Source: Prorocentrum cordatum
Lineage: Eukaryota > Sar > Dinophyceae > Prorocentrales > Prorocentraceae
NCBI GenBank assembly: GCA_963575745.1
Contig: CAUYUJ010015726.1
Span: forward strand, 62,001 to 126,000
Direction: 5' to 3'
DNA length: 64,000 bases
The notes below the pieces were generated by a model. The model searched no databases. It worked only from the letters and a program-made list of their open reading frames with translations, and was not told the origin of the DNA. Shown piece after piece: positions 1 through 10,760 of this stretch. The position numbers were made by a program, and so were the translations under genes. Position 1 is the first letter of the stretch, and the number at the start of each line of letters is the position of its first letter.

Positions 1-685
1 ATTGTAGCCGCATCAATCTTCGTGGTTTTGTTGCCGAGCGTTTGCAAGCCAGGTTCGGGGCTCCATCTCCCAAGAGCACCACCGCTCGGATACAGCGTGG
101 CCCGAGAGGCGACCGGGTAAAGGGGGGATCGTTTTGCCACGGCATACAGCGACGTACATGTTGCCATTGTGTTGATAGGCAGAGTTCTAGTTTGAGCACC
201 CTTGTGGATTGCAGTAGACAGGAAAGGGTACCACTTCTTAGATCTCTGCTGTCAGAGCAGTGCGGGGCTTCGTTAGTGGATGTCTGTCGATTGTGACATC
301 GGCCATGATGAACGAACGGGCCGTGTTGAGTCAAAACAGCAATGCACAGTTCGGAAGACGAAGGCTGGGAAAATGGAGCACTTTGGAGGTAATGGTCTTT
401 CCCGCTGGCTTTCCCAGTTGCGCCCCAGCCTGCTACAAAGACCGCCAACACGAAAGATTGACAAAGCCCTCGGCGCGAGGTAGCCTCGCAGCTTGACAGT
501 TTGCTCGTGATACAGATACCAGCGTGCTTCAGACTATCGCTCGGTGGCACTTCCGCGCGCGCGCAAACCTCTCCTCCTTTTTAACTCGGCCCGAGCTCGC
601 CCTCAACAATCTCTGATCGAAGGGGCAAAAGTGGACCCCTTGGGTCCGTGCAAACAGTAATAAAATCCTCACGTCCGTTACACAA
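1..685. other. Unassigned sequence, no recognisable gene
   Basis: I see no conserved domain on either strand; open frames are at most about 85 codons and overlap each other in several phases. It is less repetitive than the DNA to its right and may be unique intergenic sequence or an eroded transposon flank. Confidence 0.5.
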
Positions 686-1403
686 TCAGGCAATCAGTCC
701 CCACCATTCGGCGGTGGGCGTCTTAATTTGCCAGCTGGGGGAGAGCAGCCCTTTGGGCCCCCTGGGCCAGGGCAATTTCCTCCTCCTCAGCAGCCCTAGC
801 TGCTGCCGGTTGATACTGTGACACGATTCCTGGAGCCCTTGGGTTTTAGTCCCCGCGGTGTAGTGCCCACAGCGCGAGCACCACACACACGGGACCCCTG
901 TGGCCAGTTGCCTGGCGACCAAGAGGCGGTGAGGGCGGGCGGGGGGAGGAGGGGGGGAAAGGAGGGAGAGGAAGGCAGGGGACAAAGAGTCGCAGGCACT
1001 GGCCTTGGCTCTAGCCAAGGTCTGAAATCCCCTGGCGCATCTGGAACACCTCCACCATTTCCCAGTCCAAAGGAGCTGGTGGGTCTCTTTGTTCGCAACT
1101 CCAGACAAGTCCCTGGGGGCCCTTTGGCCCTTCTCGAGGGTCCCGAAAAGGTCCCTGGGCCTGGCCCACAGGTTTAAAACAGAAACAAAAACTGAGCACA
1201 CACTGAACCAGAGCTTAGACAGACGCACATAATTATGGAAATCTGACACGTCTGTACACTCCCTTGCAGCCTTTTTTGCGGCTTCATCTGCTAATTGGTT
1301 GCCCTCACTCAGCCAGCGATCTTGCTGGTTCGCATCACCTCGACCTGGTGCGTCGATGGTGTGGGCCTTCACCTTGATTATCTCCCACGGGAAACCCCCC
1401 GCT
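686..1403 (-). pseudogene. Retroelement B: RNase H C-terminus plus two zinc motifs
   Basis: Reading leftward from about 1403, the frame gives the end of an RNase H fold: IIKVKAH, then about 20 residues on GNQLADEAAKKAA, the usual last catalytic-Asp motif of LINE-type RNase H. Two zinc-type motifs follow: CSRC with a later Cys, and VWCSRCGHY with a Cys about 15 residues on. This RNase H then double-CxxC tail is repeated in element A and resembles C-termini of dinoflagellate LINE-like polyproteins. The N-terminal RNase H half and all upstream domains are missing; the frame runs straight into the CTC array at 1415-1480, which translates as poly-Arg and is not protein. The tail stays open to a stop at 686. 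It is a truncated copy, probably dead. Confidence 0.7.
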
Positions 1404-1404
1404 G

Positions 1405-1565
1405 TCTTCTTTCTCCTCCTCCTCCTCCTCCTCCTCCTCCTCCTCCTCCTCCTCCTCCTCCTCCTCCTCCTCCCCCTCCTCGATTCGGCCGACGAGTGGG
1501 AAGAGGAGGAGGCGATCGGGAGGAGGAGGAGGAGGAGGAGGAAGAGGAGGAGGAGGAGGAGAAGG
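1405..1565. repeat. CTC/GAG trinucleotide microsatellites
   Basis: A CTC array at about 1415-1480 changes to a GAG/GGA array at about 1500-1562. The homopyrimidine and homopurine blocks are complementary, so they could fold on each other. It cuts the RNase H remnant of retroelement B. Apparent Leu/Pro/Ser or Arg/Glu proteins here are repeat read-through. Confidence 0.85.
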
Positions 1566-1584
1566 GAATGAGGAGCAGGTGTTG

Positions 1585-1814
1585 GAGCTAACACGTGACA
1601 GTCCCGGTAGGCCGGCCCCAGGAGTGCCCCACGAGTCCTCCTCCTCCTCCTCCTCCTCCTCCTCCTCCTCCTCCTCCTCATCGTTCCTGGACGTCGTCCT
1701 CGTCGTTTCTGGAAGTCGTCGTCGTCGACTCAGACGAGGCGGGTGGGTGGTGGTCACTGCATTTGGGAAACAAGTCCCGAGAAGAGCATCACGCACCACG
1801 ACCACGGCGACGCC

Positions 1815-1879
<65 letters not shown>

Positions 1880-2425
1880 AGACGAGGCGCGCAGACGATC
1901 CGCACCGGACGAGGAGGGGGAAGAGGATCGGGAAGGGGAGAAGGAGGAGGAGCAGGAATTCTAAGGTAACGGGTGACAGGCTTCATGGCGCCGGCCACAG
2001 GAGTTCCTGGACGTCTGCCTCGTCGTTCCTGGAAGTCGTCGTCGTCGTCGACTCGGACGTGGTGGAGGAGGAGGAGGAGGAGGAGGAGGAGGCGGTGGAG
2101 GAAGAAGAGGATCGAGCTGAGGAAGAGGATCAGGAGGAGTTGGAGGTAACAGATGACAGGCACCACAGCGCCGGACCCAGGAGTGCCCCACGAGTCGTCC
2201 TCGTCGTTCTTGAACGTCGTCCTCGTAATTCCTGGAAGTCTACGTCGTGGACTCGGACGAGGAGGATGGGGAATAGGATTGGGAGGACGAGGAGGAGGAG
2301 GAGGCGGAGGAGGAAGAAGATGATCGGGCTGAGGAGGAGGAAGAGGAGTTGGAGGTAACAGATGACAGGGCACCATGGCGCGGGCCCCAGGAGTGCCCCA
2401 CGAGTCCTCCTCCTCCTCCTCGTGT
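1585..2425. repeat. Complex minisatellite, four long units
   Basis: A block reading TAAC(A/G)...GTGACAG or ATGACAG, then a GCCGG.CCCAGGAGT(G/T)CC core and a CCACGAGTCCTCC or GTCGTTCCTGGAAGTC stretch, recurs at 1589, 1967, 2147 and 2356. Spacings are about 378, 180 and 209 bp because the embedded TCC, GAC and GGA runs differ in length. No coding function is apparent; the long frames across it follow the triplet runs. Confidence 0.75.
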
Positions 2426-2488
2426 TCCAGTGTTCCAGTTGCAACCCATGTCACACATGAATTCATGCAAGGGTGAGAAAGGAAAGAG

Positions 2489-3422
2489 CTACACGTATTG
2501 GCTCGGTCCCAATCGAATTCCCGCCTCTGGCAGCACTCCTTGGCGTAGCTTCCTCAGCTCCGAGAGTTTCTTGGCAGGCCTGCACGGACCTGAAAGCCTC
2601 GGGCCGACCTTGGTGGGGGCAAATCATCCACATCTGTTGCACCAAATTACAGGCATCTCGGTTCCCGCGACCCAAGAAATCAAGCGAGCATGGCCCAGGA
2701 AGTCCTCTCTCTCTCTCTCTCTCTCAGCAAACGCGTGGAGCGATTCATTCACTCCTCTGCATGGCCCCGAACTCTCGACCCCCAACCTCCGAATGCAGCG
2801 TCGGCATCGCAATTTACTCGTCAAGCTCCACCACACAAACTCATGATGGGGGGGGTGGGGTTGGAAACTCCTCTCGCAAATTCGTTTGTCAAGCTGGCCA
2901 AACTGTTCATGGAGACGGCCAACACGCAAGATACTTGGCGGCCACCTTGACAAACTTGGGGTACTCATTGAGGGCAAGGGTAATCTGGGAGTGCTCAGCT
3001 TCACTGAACCCGTTGAAGTGGGCCGCACGCTTAGCGTAGTGGTCGGCCAACCGATTACCCTGGATAAACAAATTCATCTGCCTCATTATGTGCCTGGGAC
3101 TCGCTTCTGTGGGCTTTCCCATGGGCCTGTTCACTGAAGACAGTGGCAAGCACGGCACCAGCATGCTCGCCTGATTTTGCCGTTTGGGACAGCATACACG
3201 GTAGGTCGCAGTACAAGCCACGCACCAATCCGCCTCGATCGTCAACTTGGACAACCGCGCAGCCCGCACGGGCCAGGGACCAGACAAGCCTAGGGTACAA
3301 ACAGTTCCCGTCAGAAAACAGTCGGGCCTCAGGTTCAAAATAGAACGGCTCGCATTCCGTCGAGTTCTCGTTTTAGAAAACCTGCCACTCCGAGGGAGGG
3401 AGGGTGAGGTCGAGGTGAGCAC
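2489..3422 (-). pseudogene. Element A: RNase H domain and two zinc motifs
   Basis: From about 3280 one frame reads a typical RNase H start (CAVVQVDDRGG, then QTAKSGEHAGAVLA). A frameshift near 3060 leads to GNRLADHYAKRAAH, the GNxxAD motif with the last catalytic Asp. Further down a CRRC...C motif and a second WCNRCG...C motif form the zinc tail, with a TGA just after WCNRCG. The tail ends with a stop at 2489-2491. The same double zinc module follows RNase H in element B. At least two frameshifts and one stop make it nonfunctional. Confidence 0.7.
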
Positions 3423-4253
3423 GCCAACCGTACGTGAAAAGCGGGTGCCCCTCTCCTGCTTCGAGCGTTTGTTTGGTCATCCGACCAAGCTCCCCCTCTC
3501 AGACTTCCTTGTTGCGGCTGCAAGTCCAAACTCGGTGCCAGGTGGTGCTTGGTCGCTTGCAAAACTCACACTCCACCTCAATGTTGACTGCCCAATTCTG
3601 CAGCTAGACACGGGAGGTGTGGGAACGAGTGAACACTTGGCGAACACACAATTGAGTCATGCGCATTTGCGGGGGGGGGGGGGGGCTTGGAAGAAGACAT
3701 GGCCTTGCGGGGGGGGGGCTCCCACCAAAGACCCCGTTCCAAGAGTTCGGGCCATCCTGGCCCAGCCTCGGACTTCTCGCGCGCAATATAACCGGATCAG
3801 CTTTTTGTTTCTCCAACTGTCCTAGAACAAGTTCTTTGACATACGCTGGACTGTGGGTGGAGAGGACAAGATCCACCCCTCTACAGTCAACACAACAAAA
3901 CTGGCTGGGCTTTTGATCTTCCAACCCACTTCCAGGAGCCACAGGATGACATCTGAGATGGGGCCCTTGCTGTGGCAAAGCCACCTCTTCTGAGGTGCTC
4001 CTTGAATTCTAGACAGCGCTGCATTCAAAGTCTGAGAGAGGATGTCTGATTTCAGTGTGTCTTCGTGCACGTGCTGGTCCTGGGGGCCAAGGCTAGCTGA
4101 TAGCATCCGCCATTCTTCAGCAGACCGAACCAGTGGCATCGCAGACACATCAAGAGGATCACGCACACCCGAAACCGCGAACACCAAGTCAGCCGAAACA
4201 CCCCACAACGCGATGCCACTGGCCGACGTTGCTGCCCCTCTCAAGGCAAACAC
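3423..4253 (-). pseudogene. Element A: region between RT and RNase H
   Basis: Open minus-strand pieces (4253-3822 and 3984-3604) join the RT palm/thumb to RNase H in the expected place. The first begins with ALWGVSADLVFAVSG and SLGPQDQHVHEDTL, compatible with the connection region of dinoflagellate LINEs but with no catalytic motif of its own. A 15-base G run at 3671-3685 and another at 3711-3718 probably cause the frame loss. The call rests mostly on position. Confidence 0.45.
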
Positions 4254-5932
4254 TTACTTGGGGATGAAGGCAACCACTTCTCCTCCATAAATCAGTGCGG
4301 GTTGCAAAACGGTTTGGGAAAGACGGCCCTTCGCTTTATCTTCCCTTGTGAAGTTCATGATTTCCCTGCGCCTGTTGGAAGACTTGACAGACTCTGTCCT
4401 CGTCTTAAGAGCACTCATGCCTCTGCGGGACTTCCCTCCTGTGAAATCCACACCCAGGTGGGGCACGCTGCGGGCGGCACCTCCTCCCAGCGACCCAAGC
4501 CTGCCTTGGGCAAGGCGCAGCAGCACTCCACTGGTCGCGGTCATTCCGAACTTTTTCTACTGCCAGAGGGAGCCCAAAAGAGTCCTGGAGGTACCTAGCC
4601 ATGCTACCCGCCAGGCTACACAAGGTGTCTACAACCCACTTGGCATTCTTTCCCAACGCCTGCATGAACAGAACATCGACATGCAAGCTCTGGGCATCAT
4701 TCTCCGACCAGTGCGAGACGAGGGGATCCATACCTGGTTTCAAAGACAGCTTGGCTTCGTACGCTGCCGTGCTGCTGCCGGCTACGATGCCTCGGGTTGC
4801 CCAAAGGGTTGCGGTGGCTATGCCATCATAGTTGGGGATCCGAACCCTACTATAGGAGGCGAGGGGGAAATCGAGAAGGTCGAGGGGGAACATCATTTAG
4901 CAAGCCTTTTCGCGCAGCCCATCTCTGGGCGCATGCTCGTAAAACTGTTTAATGCACCACAAGAGGTGGAGCACATGGAGCTTGCGCCCTTCCCCATTCA
5001 GCACGGACACGCAGAGCCGGACGGAGACTTACGTTGGGTCGCCGAGAAGTGCCCCCCCCATACCGAACTCCGCCTCCCACGCCCGAGTCCTGTCCTTCTG
5101 AACAGCTCCAAACAGCCGAAGGAAGCTTTTGAAATGCCCGATCGGGCTACGCGGGTCTTCTGGGCCATCCTTGGCCATCAGGGGCACATCTAAACTTCGG
5201 GTTGCCCTGGGCCCATCGCTAACCAGGCTCATCATATGGAAAAGAAGCAAGCGAGACGCAATAAGGGGCCTGGCCATTCAAAAGAGAGTAGCGCCGCTGG
5301 TGAAAGCCATCGGATCTGCGCGTGGCCTTCTTGAACCTTCTGGAGCAACTCTGAATACGATCGATGCTATCAATCCCTGGAACTCGCACAAGTTGCCCCT
5401 CGGGGACAAACAAAGGCTGGGGCTTCTCTGAAGCATGCCAGGCAGCCTTCCAGGTGCGCTCCTGGACCTCCAAACGAACGCGAACCGAGAGAGAGGCTAA
5501 AAACCGGGAGGCCGAGGAGAGGTTTCCTTCTAAGGCAGGGCGCACCTGAGGCTTACATCTCAAATATTTGTGGGCCAGCTCAGCTTGGCACCTCCTTCCA
5601 TCGTTTTGGCACCAATCCTTCCAGCGTCTTCCAGGGCAGGCGCGGGAGGGGGGGTGGGGCGAATCCCGCAGATGGTGGGTGAAGGCGACCACGCCAGGCA
5701 AAAGAACCCGCAGCGACTCAGGGCAAGTGAGGCCGAGGGGCCAGGAACGGATGCCAGAACTCCAGCTTGCCATACAACTCTGAATGAAGATTCTGTCATG
5801 GGCAAATCGGCCAACTGCCCGAGCAGCTTGTTGACATAGTCCTTGGAGTACTTCCCTGGGTTCTCCAACATCGTCTGCAGCTCCATCGGACGGTTGACAG
5901 CCCAGCACATGCAACGCTGCGGTTGTTCGCAT
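4254..5932 (-). pseudogene. Element A: linker and reverse transcriptase domain
   Basis: On the minus strand RT motifs appear in order. About 5300 has ATRRSDGFHQRRYSLL, the DGxHPRH-like block before the fingers. About 5130-5040 has PLMAKDGPEDPRSPIG then LRLFG, the fingers K...RPI motif. 4896-4690 has YDGIATA and TRGIVAGSS, the motif B region. 4683-4672 gives HVDV where motif C should read xVDD, so the second catalytic Asp is lost here. Then GLPLAVEKV, and in another frame HLGVDFTGGKSRR, typical of the thumb in dinoflagellate RTs. A TAA stop lies just left of 4900. Several frameshifts and the broken motif C mean it cannot be active. Confidence 0.7.
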
Positions 5933-7017
5933 CTATTTGATTTTGTGTGCGAGATTGTCGAGACAGGCTTCCACTGATAGGTGCGCGGAGCGCCACCTCG
6001 TAGTCCAGTCGCCGTCTTGCCTGTGTTCCGCCCCAGCTCGGTCCAGGACAGATCCACAAACTCATCACAGCACTCGTTCAAGCTACTCTGAGCCTGCAGA
6101 CGTCGCTCTCCCCTGAGCTGGCAGTGGTCTGAGCGCAAGCTACCCAGGCCGTCAAAAAACCGCTCCAACTTGTTGATGATAGCACTGTAACTCGGCGGGG
6201 CCACAGGCGGCCTCAACATGGGGACGGTAGGCAATCTCTGGTATTTGCCACCCGCCTTGTTTTGAATATCTTGCGTGGCCAAACGGATACGCAGTTTGAT
6301 TGGAAAATCGACGCCGCTGGGGATGTCGTGCAGCACAGTGACCGAAGAACCTGACGATTCCCAAATGCAGACTCATGCAACCGAAATCGGTGAAACTCTG
6401 GTTGCCGCCACTGCTCAACGCGTCAGTTTCACTCGACCTCACAGTCCCCTGCATCGCCCCAAGCGGTACCTGGCTCAGCACATCGTCGGGGTGAATTTTG
6501 AAATCGGTGCCCAGCACGACAGGGAAGAATGAGGTGCCCAGTCGCAACCAAATACTTTCCATAGTTCCACTTCTTGCTGCAAAACCTTCTCCATCATAGA
6601 AGTAGGCAGAATCCACCGCCACGGCGCCGAGCTTCGGTATTCGGACACATGCTCGCACCAGCTTGCCAGGAGCCATTGCAGCATTGCACATGGCCCAAGA
6701 CGGGACGTGCCTTCTGACGAGTAGGGCTACCCCCCATTGGGCTAACCACCATCCCCGAGCTCTGCTTGGGAGGAATACGGACGCCACTCCGCACCTTGGA
6801 TACTTTCCATCCCCTTCTGATGTCGTTCACCACGGAGCTTAGCTTCTTGCAACACAAACACACCTGGGACCCACTTGTTGCTGACATACACACGCGCGCA
6901 CCATGAGCCGCAATTGAACGTCATGAGATCGAAAAAGGTACGATGACGGGCGCTACCTCCCCATCTCGTTGCTGGCCTGGGGCAACGCTGGGGGGGCTGG
7001 CGCTGGACCTGGTTCAC
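5933..7017 (-). pseudogene. Element A: endonuclease (EEP) domain
   Basis: The minus strand opens with TFNCGSW and VLQEAKL (6950-6850), the first strand and the QExK metal-binding block of LINE endonucleases. After a frameshift near 6745 come GVALLVRRHV, then SAYFYDGEG and VLGTDFKIHPDD (about 6510), the GDFN-like block written here as GTDFK. The last part runs to about 6150 and then into the linker. This domain nicks the target for priming in the LINE mechanism. It lies between the coiled coil and the RT, as expected. One frame change within the domain plus later ones indicate decay. Confidence 0.7.
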
Positions 7018-7712
7018 CTATGGGAGTGCCCGCGGCCGCCGCCCCCGCGGGCCCGCGTGGGCCGCCCGCTAAACCACCGCGGGTGGGAGAGGCGCCTTGT
7101 CAGGCCCGCTTGACGGCTGCCGCGAGCTTCGCCGCCCGCGCCCGCGTTTGGCCCTGGTCCAGGGACATGGTCGCCTCGTCGCGGTCGAGAATGCCATCGA
7201 AAAAACTGCGCGTCCACATCCATGGCTGCGTCGTCCTTGGGCCCCGCTGGCGCCTGAGCCTCGGATGAGGGCGCTGGCGCTGGGGCCTGATGTGGAGTCG
7301 CAATGAGTGTTGATTGCAACGCCGACCACAGCAGCTGACCCTCTCGGTCCAACCGGCCATCAGACGCAAGAGCACCACGCTTCGAGCCCCAGCCTGCAAC
7401 CTGTCGACCGACATCACCAGGGGACGGGACCCTCGAAGGCGCAACAGCCTGGGCTCTGGCGGTGGCCAGCCCCTTCTCGAGATCGACTTCCCATTGCTTC
7501 TCTTCTTCCAACTCCTCCTGTAGAATTTCGATACGCCCAGCCAGCTGTGAGGTGCGAGAATTGCAGCTCTGGAGTTGTTCCCCCTTCTCCTGAACGAAAG
7601 TCTCGGCACGGCGGACCAACACATTGGAAGGGAGCTGTTCATCTCGAGTTTGCCGCACATTTGAAAGGACTTGTTCCCCGACCTCCTGGCGGAGGGGTTC
7701 CCGTTTAGTGTC
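7014..7712 (-). pseudogene. Element A: coiled-coil segment before the endonuclease
   Basis: A frame open from 7712 to 7014 on the minus strand encodes a charged, heptad-like stretch (EKGEQLQ, SQLAGRIEILQEELEEEKQWEVDLEKGLATAR), then an Ala/Pro-rich linker with AAMDVDAQFF and a Gly/Arg-rich end overlapping the endonuclease start by 4 bases in another frame. Coiled coils followed by low-complexity linkers are common in LINE ORF1 proteins and mediate self-association. It is cut at its N-terminal side by the GGCC-array insertion. Confidence 0.55.
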
Positions 7713-8435
7713 CCCCTGGGGGGGTCTGGGGGGGACCCCCCCGGGGCATGGCCCCGGCCACGGGCGGAACGCCGGCGGAAGTCGGCGGAAGTCGGCGGAA
7801 GACGGCCGCTCGACGGCCGTTCACGGCCCGATTTCTGCAGACGCTCTTCCAGGAGGCACGGACGGCCCCAACATAGCCCACAAGATGGACCAAGAAGGCT
7901 TCGAGTCGCCGAAAGAGCGGCCCAAGACGCCCAGGATGGCGCCCCGACGGCCCAGGGAGCCCCAAAGACGCCACGAGAGGCCTCCAAGAGGCCCTCCAGG
8001 AGAGCACGTAGCGTCCAAAATCATTGGTTTTCCATAGGTTTTTGAAGGTTTTTGGGGTTTTCGCCTTTTCGCCTACCCGCTGCTCCAAGACGGCCCAAGA
8101 GGCCCCAAAGATCGCCCTAAGACGACCTCAGAGACCTCCAAGAGAGCGCCCAGACGGCCCAAGACGCCCTCAAGACGACCCAAGAGGCCTCCAAGACGGC
8201 CTCAGAAAGGCCTCAGGCACGCCCCAAGAGGGCCCCCAGAGCGGAGGCAGGGGCCGACTTTTGGGTTCTCCGCCCAAATAACCCCTCAAGAGGCCCCAAG
8301 AGACCCCCAAGAAGCCTCCAAGAGGCCCCAAGAACCCTCAAGAGGCATCCAGCAAGCCCCCAGAAGCGCCCAAAACGATCATAGGACTGCCCCAAGAGAG
8401 CCCCAGGACGGCTGGAGGCGCCTCGACAAAGTGTC
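7707..8435. mobile_element. GGCC-array repeat, copy L1, inserted in element A
   Basis: This block separates ORF1 from the coiled coil of element A. AGTGTC occurs at both edges (7707-7712 and 8430-8435), a possible 6-bp target duplication. The inside is mostly degenerate CCAAGAGGCCC subrepeats plus a GGCGGAAGTC triplet near 7778-7802. Two non-repetitive islands, at about 8015-8100 (AAAATCATTGGTTTTCC, TTTTCGCC, GCTCCAAGA) and about 8230-8285 (GGGGCCGACTTTTGGGTTC), reappear at 32.3-32.6 kb and 42.1-42.3 kb. No transposase or long inverted end is seen, so the mode of spread is unknown. Confidence 0.6.
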
Positions 8436-8964
8436 ACAGCGTCAAACGGACAACACGGGAACCAACGTAATGCGCTCTACAGGCATCCTCTTCGTTGTTG
8501 TTTTCTTTCTCGCAAGTCACGCCCAGTTGTCCTCCAAGGTTGGGGGTCGTGGCAATATCAGGTTGCATCAAGCCCACTTCAGTCTCTCCAAGCTGATCGA
8601 ACTTAGAGCCTGCGCCCTCGATGAGCTGGTGGAGACAATCCGCTGCACCGAACTGTCGGGGTTGGTGCTGGTGTGGCAGTGATCTCCCTCGCTCGGCTTT
8701 GCCCGCTTGACCTTTGCCTTGACCCTTGGAAGTCCACGTCAACGCGCCTCAAGACTTGCTCCCTTTGCCTTTGTCCTCACTGTCAGAGTAAGCCCACGCG
8801 CCTGACGCCGCGGGCAAAGGTTGGCTGGGGACACGGCGCAGGTCGGTACCGCAAGCATAGCACCATTTGTAATGGGTCGGATTCCGACGACAGCCGCAAC
8901 CACACGCGATATTGCCGCGAGAGAAGTTGCCATCCTTGCCCGACATGGGCAAGCAACGTGTCAA
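8434..8964 (-). pseudogene. Element A: ORF1 with cysteine-rich finger
   Basis: Two consecutive minus-strand frames (8964-8749 and 8742-8434) start about 140 nt after the DinoSL-like relic. The first carries ACGCGCRRNPTHYKWCYACG, a CxC...CxxC finger of the RanBP2-like kind seen at the N-terminus of many dinoflagellate LINE ORF1 proteins, then a Lys/Gly/Ser tail and a TGA. The second, after a frame change, continues with AADCLHQLIEGAGSKFDQLG and an acidic end. It probably bound RNA or DNA in the RNP. The array insertion removed continuity with the coiled coil. Confidence 0.5.
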
Positions 8965-9102
8965 CAGAGGAAATTGTGGGGGGACACCGTTGTAGTCAGT
9001 GAAACAGCGAGGGAACCTCGCTTCAGTACACGGGCTGGAAACTGTTGGGGCCGCGAACTCCTCTTGTCGAAATGACTTCCGTCCTTGAACAACGCCCCCA
9101 GA

Positions 9103-9124
9103 CGTGGGCCAAAATGGTTACGGA
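9103..9124 (-). other. Degenerate DinoSL relic at 5' end of element A
   Basis: The minus strand matches the 22-nt dinoflagellate spliced leader at 19 of 22 positions. The differences are A for G at position 7, C for T at 18 and C for A at 21. The internal CCATTTTGG core is intact. It precedes ORF1 by about 140 nt on the same strand, as expected if this copy was made from a trans-spliced RNA. It is not an SL RNA gene, since no GT donor follows. Confidence 0.6.
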
Positions 9125-9234
9125 CCCTCCTCCTCCTCTTCCTGTTCCTCCTGCTCCTCCTCCTCTTCTTCCTGCTGCAGCAGAGGAGGAAGGCGGTTGG
9201 CAGAGAGGGACAGAAGGAGGCGCCAAGATGATAG

Positions 9235-9296
<62 letters not shown>

Positions 9297-9321
9297 GTGA
9301 TGGTGATGGTGATGGTGATGG

Positions 9322-9359
<38 letters not shown>

Positions 9360-9886
9360 CTGATGATGATGATGATGATGACGGTCACGATGCTGATAAT
9401 GAGGAGGAGGATAATGATGCGAATGAGGATGATGATGATGATGATGTTGATGATGATGATGTCGATGATGATGATTATGATGATGATGATGAGGATGATG
9501 ATGATGATGGGGGAGAGAAGGGGGATGACGATGTTGATGATGATGGGCATAATTTTGATCATGAGTATGATGATCATTATGATCACGATGATCATGATGA
9601 TGATTATGATGATGATGATGCTGCTGCTGATGATGATGATGGTCATGGTGCGGCTGATGCTGATGATGATGACGACCACGATCCGTGATCGTGGTGACGA
9701 TGGTGGTGTTAGTGATGCCGACGGTGATCATGATGAAGGCCGTGCTGATGTTGATGCTGATGATGGTGGTGTTGATGATATTGGTGGCGGTGGTGGAGGC
9801 GATGATTATGATTACGATGGTGGTGACGGCGATGATGATGGTGATGATAGTGATGGTGACAGTGGTGATGATTATACTGATACTGG

Positions 9887-9951
<65 letters not shown>

Positions 9952-9995
9952 GTGATGAGGATGAGGAGGAGGAGGAGGAGGACCCAGAACTCCCA
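9125..9995. repeat. TCC then long GAT/GAC/GGT trinucleotide array
   Basis: After a TCC-rich stretch (9125-9180), the plus strand is dominated by GAT with GAC, GGT, GCT and GAG variants from about 9230 to 9985. The purest blocks are 9232-9296 and 9888-9950. It reads as poly-Asp, poly-Met or poly-His/Ile depending on frame; these long frames are artefacts. Confidence 0.9.
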
Positions 9996-10080
9996 CACAA
10001 TGCCAAAGTGATTTGCGCAATCGGAAAGCGGGAGTTTCGTGCATAGTGGGAGGGGGAGGAAGAGGACCAGTGTCAAGCCA

Positions 10081-10760
10081 ATATTCACCAACCATGTTGG
10101 AATACACCCCCCCCTCCAAGCTCCCTCTTTGTAGTAGGTCCCTGCAAGAATCCATTTCTGCTGGGGAGAATGCCCCAGTGGGAGACAACCGTTTGAAGAT
10201 CGTGAGGCGTGCGAAAACACCATTGCCGGGACTTCTGCGCCACGAATGAGCTTGAGTGTTGCTTCTTGACGATCTTGAATCTTGCCAGAACACCGTTCGT
10301 GGGACGTCAACTCCGCAAATTAACGTAATTGTTGCGCCCTGACAGTCCCGAATCGCTCCAAGACGCAATATCTGATACGGTGACAATCGGAATCCGTGGA
10401 ACTCTTGTAGATGTGGAAGACGAGTGCGCGCGGCGCTAAGGCGAGAACTTCATTTTGAAACGGACCCGTCCTGAGTCCGTAATTCTTGCAATGTGTAATA
10501 CGAATGTGCGCGGCGATCAGGCGGGAGAGACATTTTGAAAACCGTCGGCCCTCAATCCGAGAAGCTCCTGCAAATGTTTAAGACGAGTGTGCGCAACGCT
10601 AAGGCGAGAGCCACATTTTGAAACTCGCCCGCCCTCAATCCGCGAAGCTGTTGCAAATATTTAAGCCGAATGCGCGCGGCGCTAAGGCGAGAGCAAGAAC
10701 AACTCCCGCCCTCCATGACTGAAACTGCTGCCACTTCTTAAGCTTCAGGATCCTACAGTG
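10081..10760. repeat. Diverged ~80-bp tandem repeats
   Basis: CATTTTGAAA recurs at 10451, 10531 and 10614 with shared surroundings: CGCCCTCAATCCG..GAAGCT, GCAAATGTTTAAGACGA, GTGCGCGGCGCTAAGGCGAGAG. This gives a period of 80-83 bp. Further left, looser units share GCCAGAACACCGTTC.TGGGAC (about 10190 and 10270). The same family recurs at 20.9-21.2 kb, and the left half has a homologue at 13.8-14.0 kb. On the minus strand part reads like repeated GVDVPRTVFWQDS, so a decayed repetitive coding origin is possible. Confidence 0.65.

Larger units (their letters stand above)
2489..9124 (-). mobile_element. Element A: near full-length decayed LINE-like retrotransposon
   Basis: Read on the minus strand the modules follow in the expected order: DinoSL-like relic (9124-9103), ORF1 with a cysteine-rich finger (8964-8434), coiled coil (7712-7014), endonuclease/exonuclease/phosphatase domain (7017 to about 6150), linker and reverse transcriptase (about 5930-4254), connection region (4253-3423), RNase H (3300 to about 3010) and two zinc motifs ending near 2489. 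The frame changes many times and in-frame stops occur, so the copy is dead. A GGCC-array repeat sits inside it at 7707-8435. The order matches dinoflagellate non-LTR elements; assignment is by motif recognition without alignment. Confidence 0.75.

Noticed and set aside
686-2466. Long frames of poly-Arg, poly-Glu, poly-Pro and poly-Ser on both strands
   Set aside because: They are read-through of TCC/GGA/GAC microsatellites; only the RNase H and zinc tail part at 686-1403 shows real motifs.
8961-10386. His-, Ile-, Met- and Asp-rich frames up to about 450 codons
   Set aside because: Translations of a GAT array in different frames; stop-free because the repeat contains no stop in those frames.
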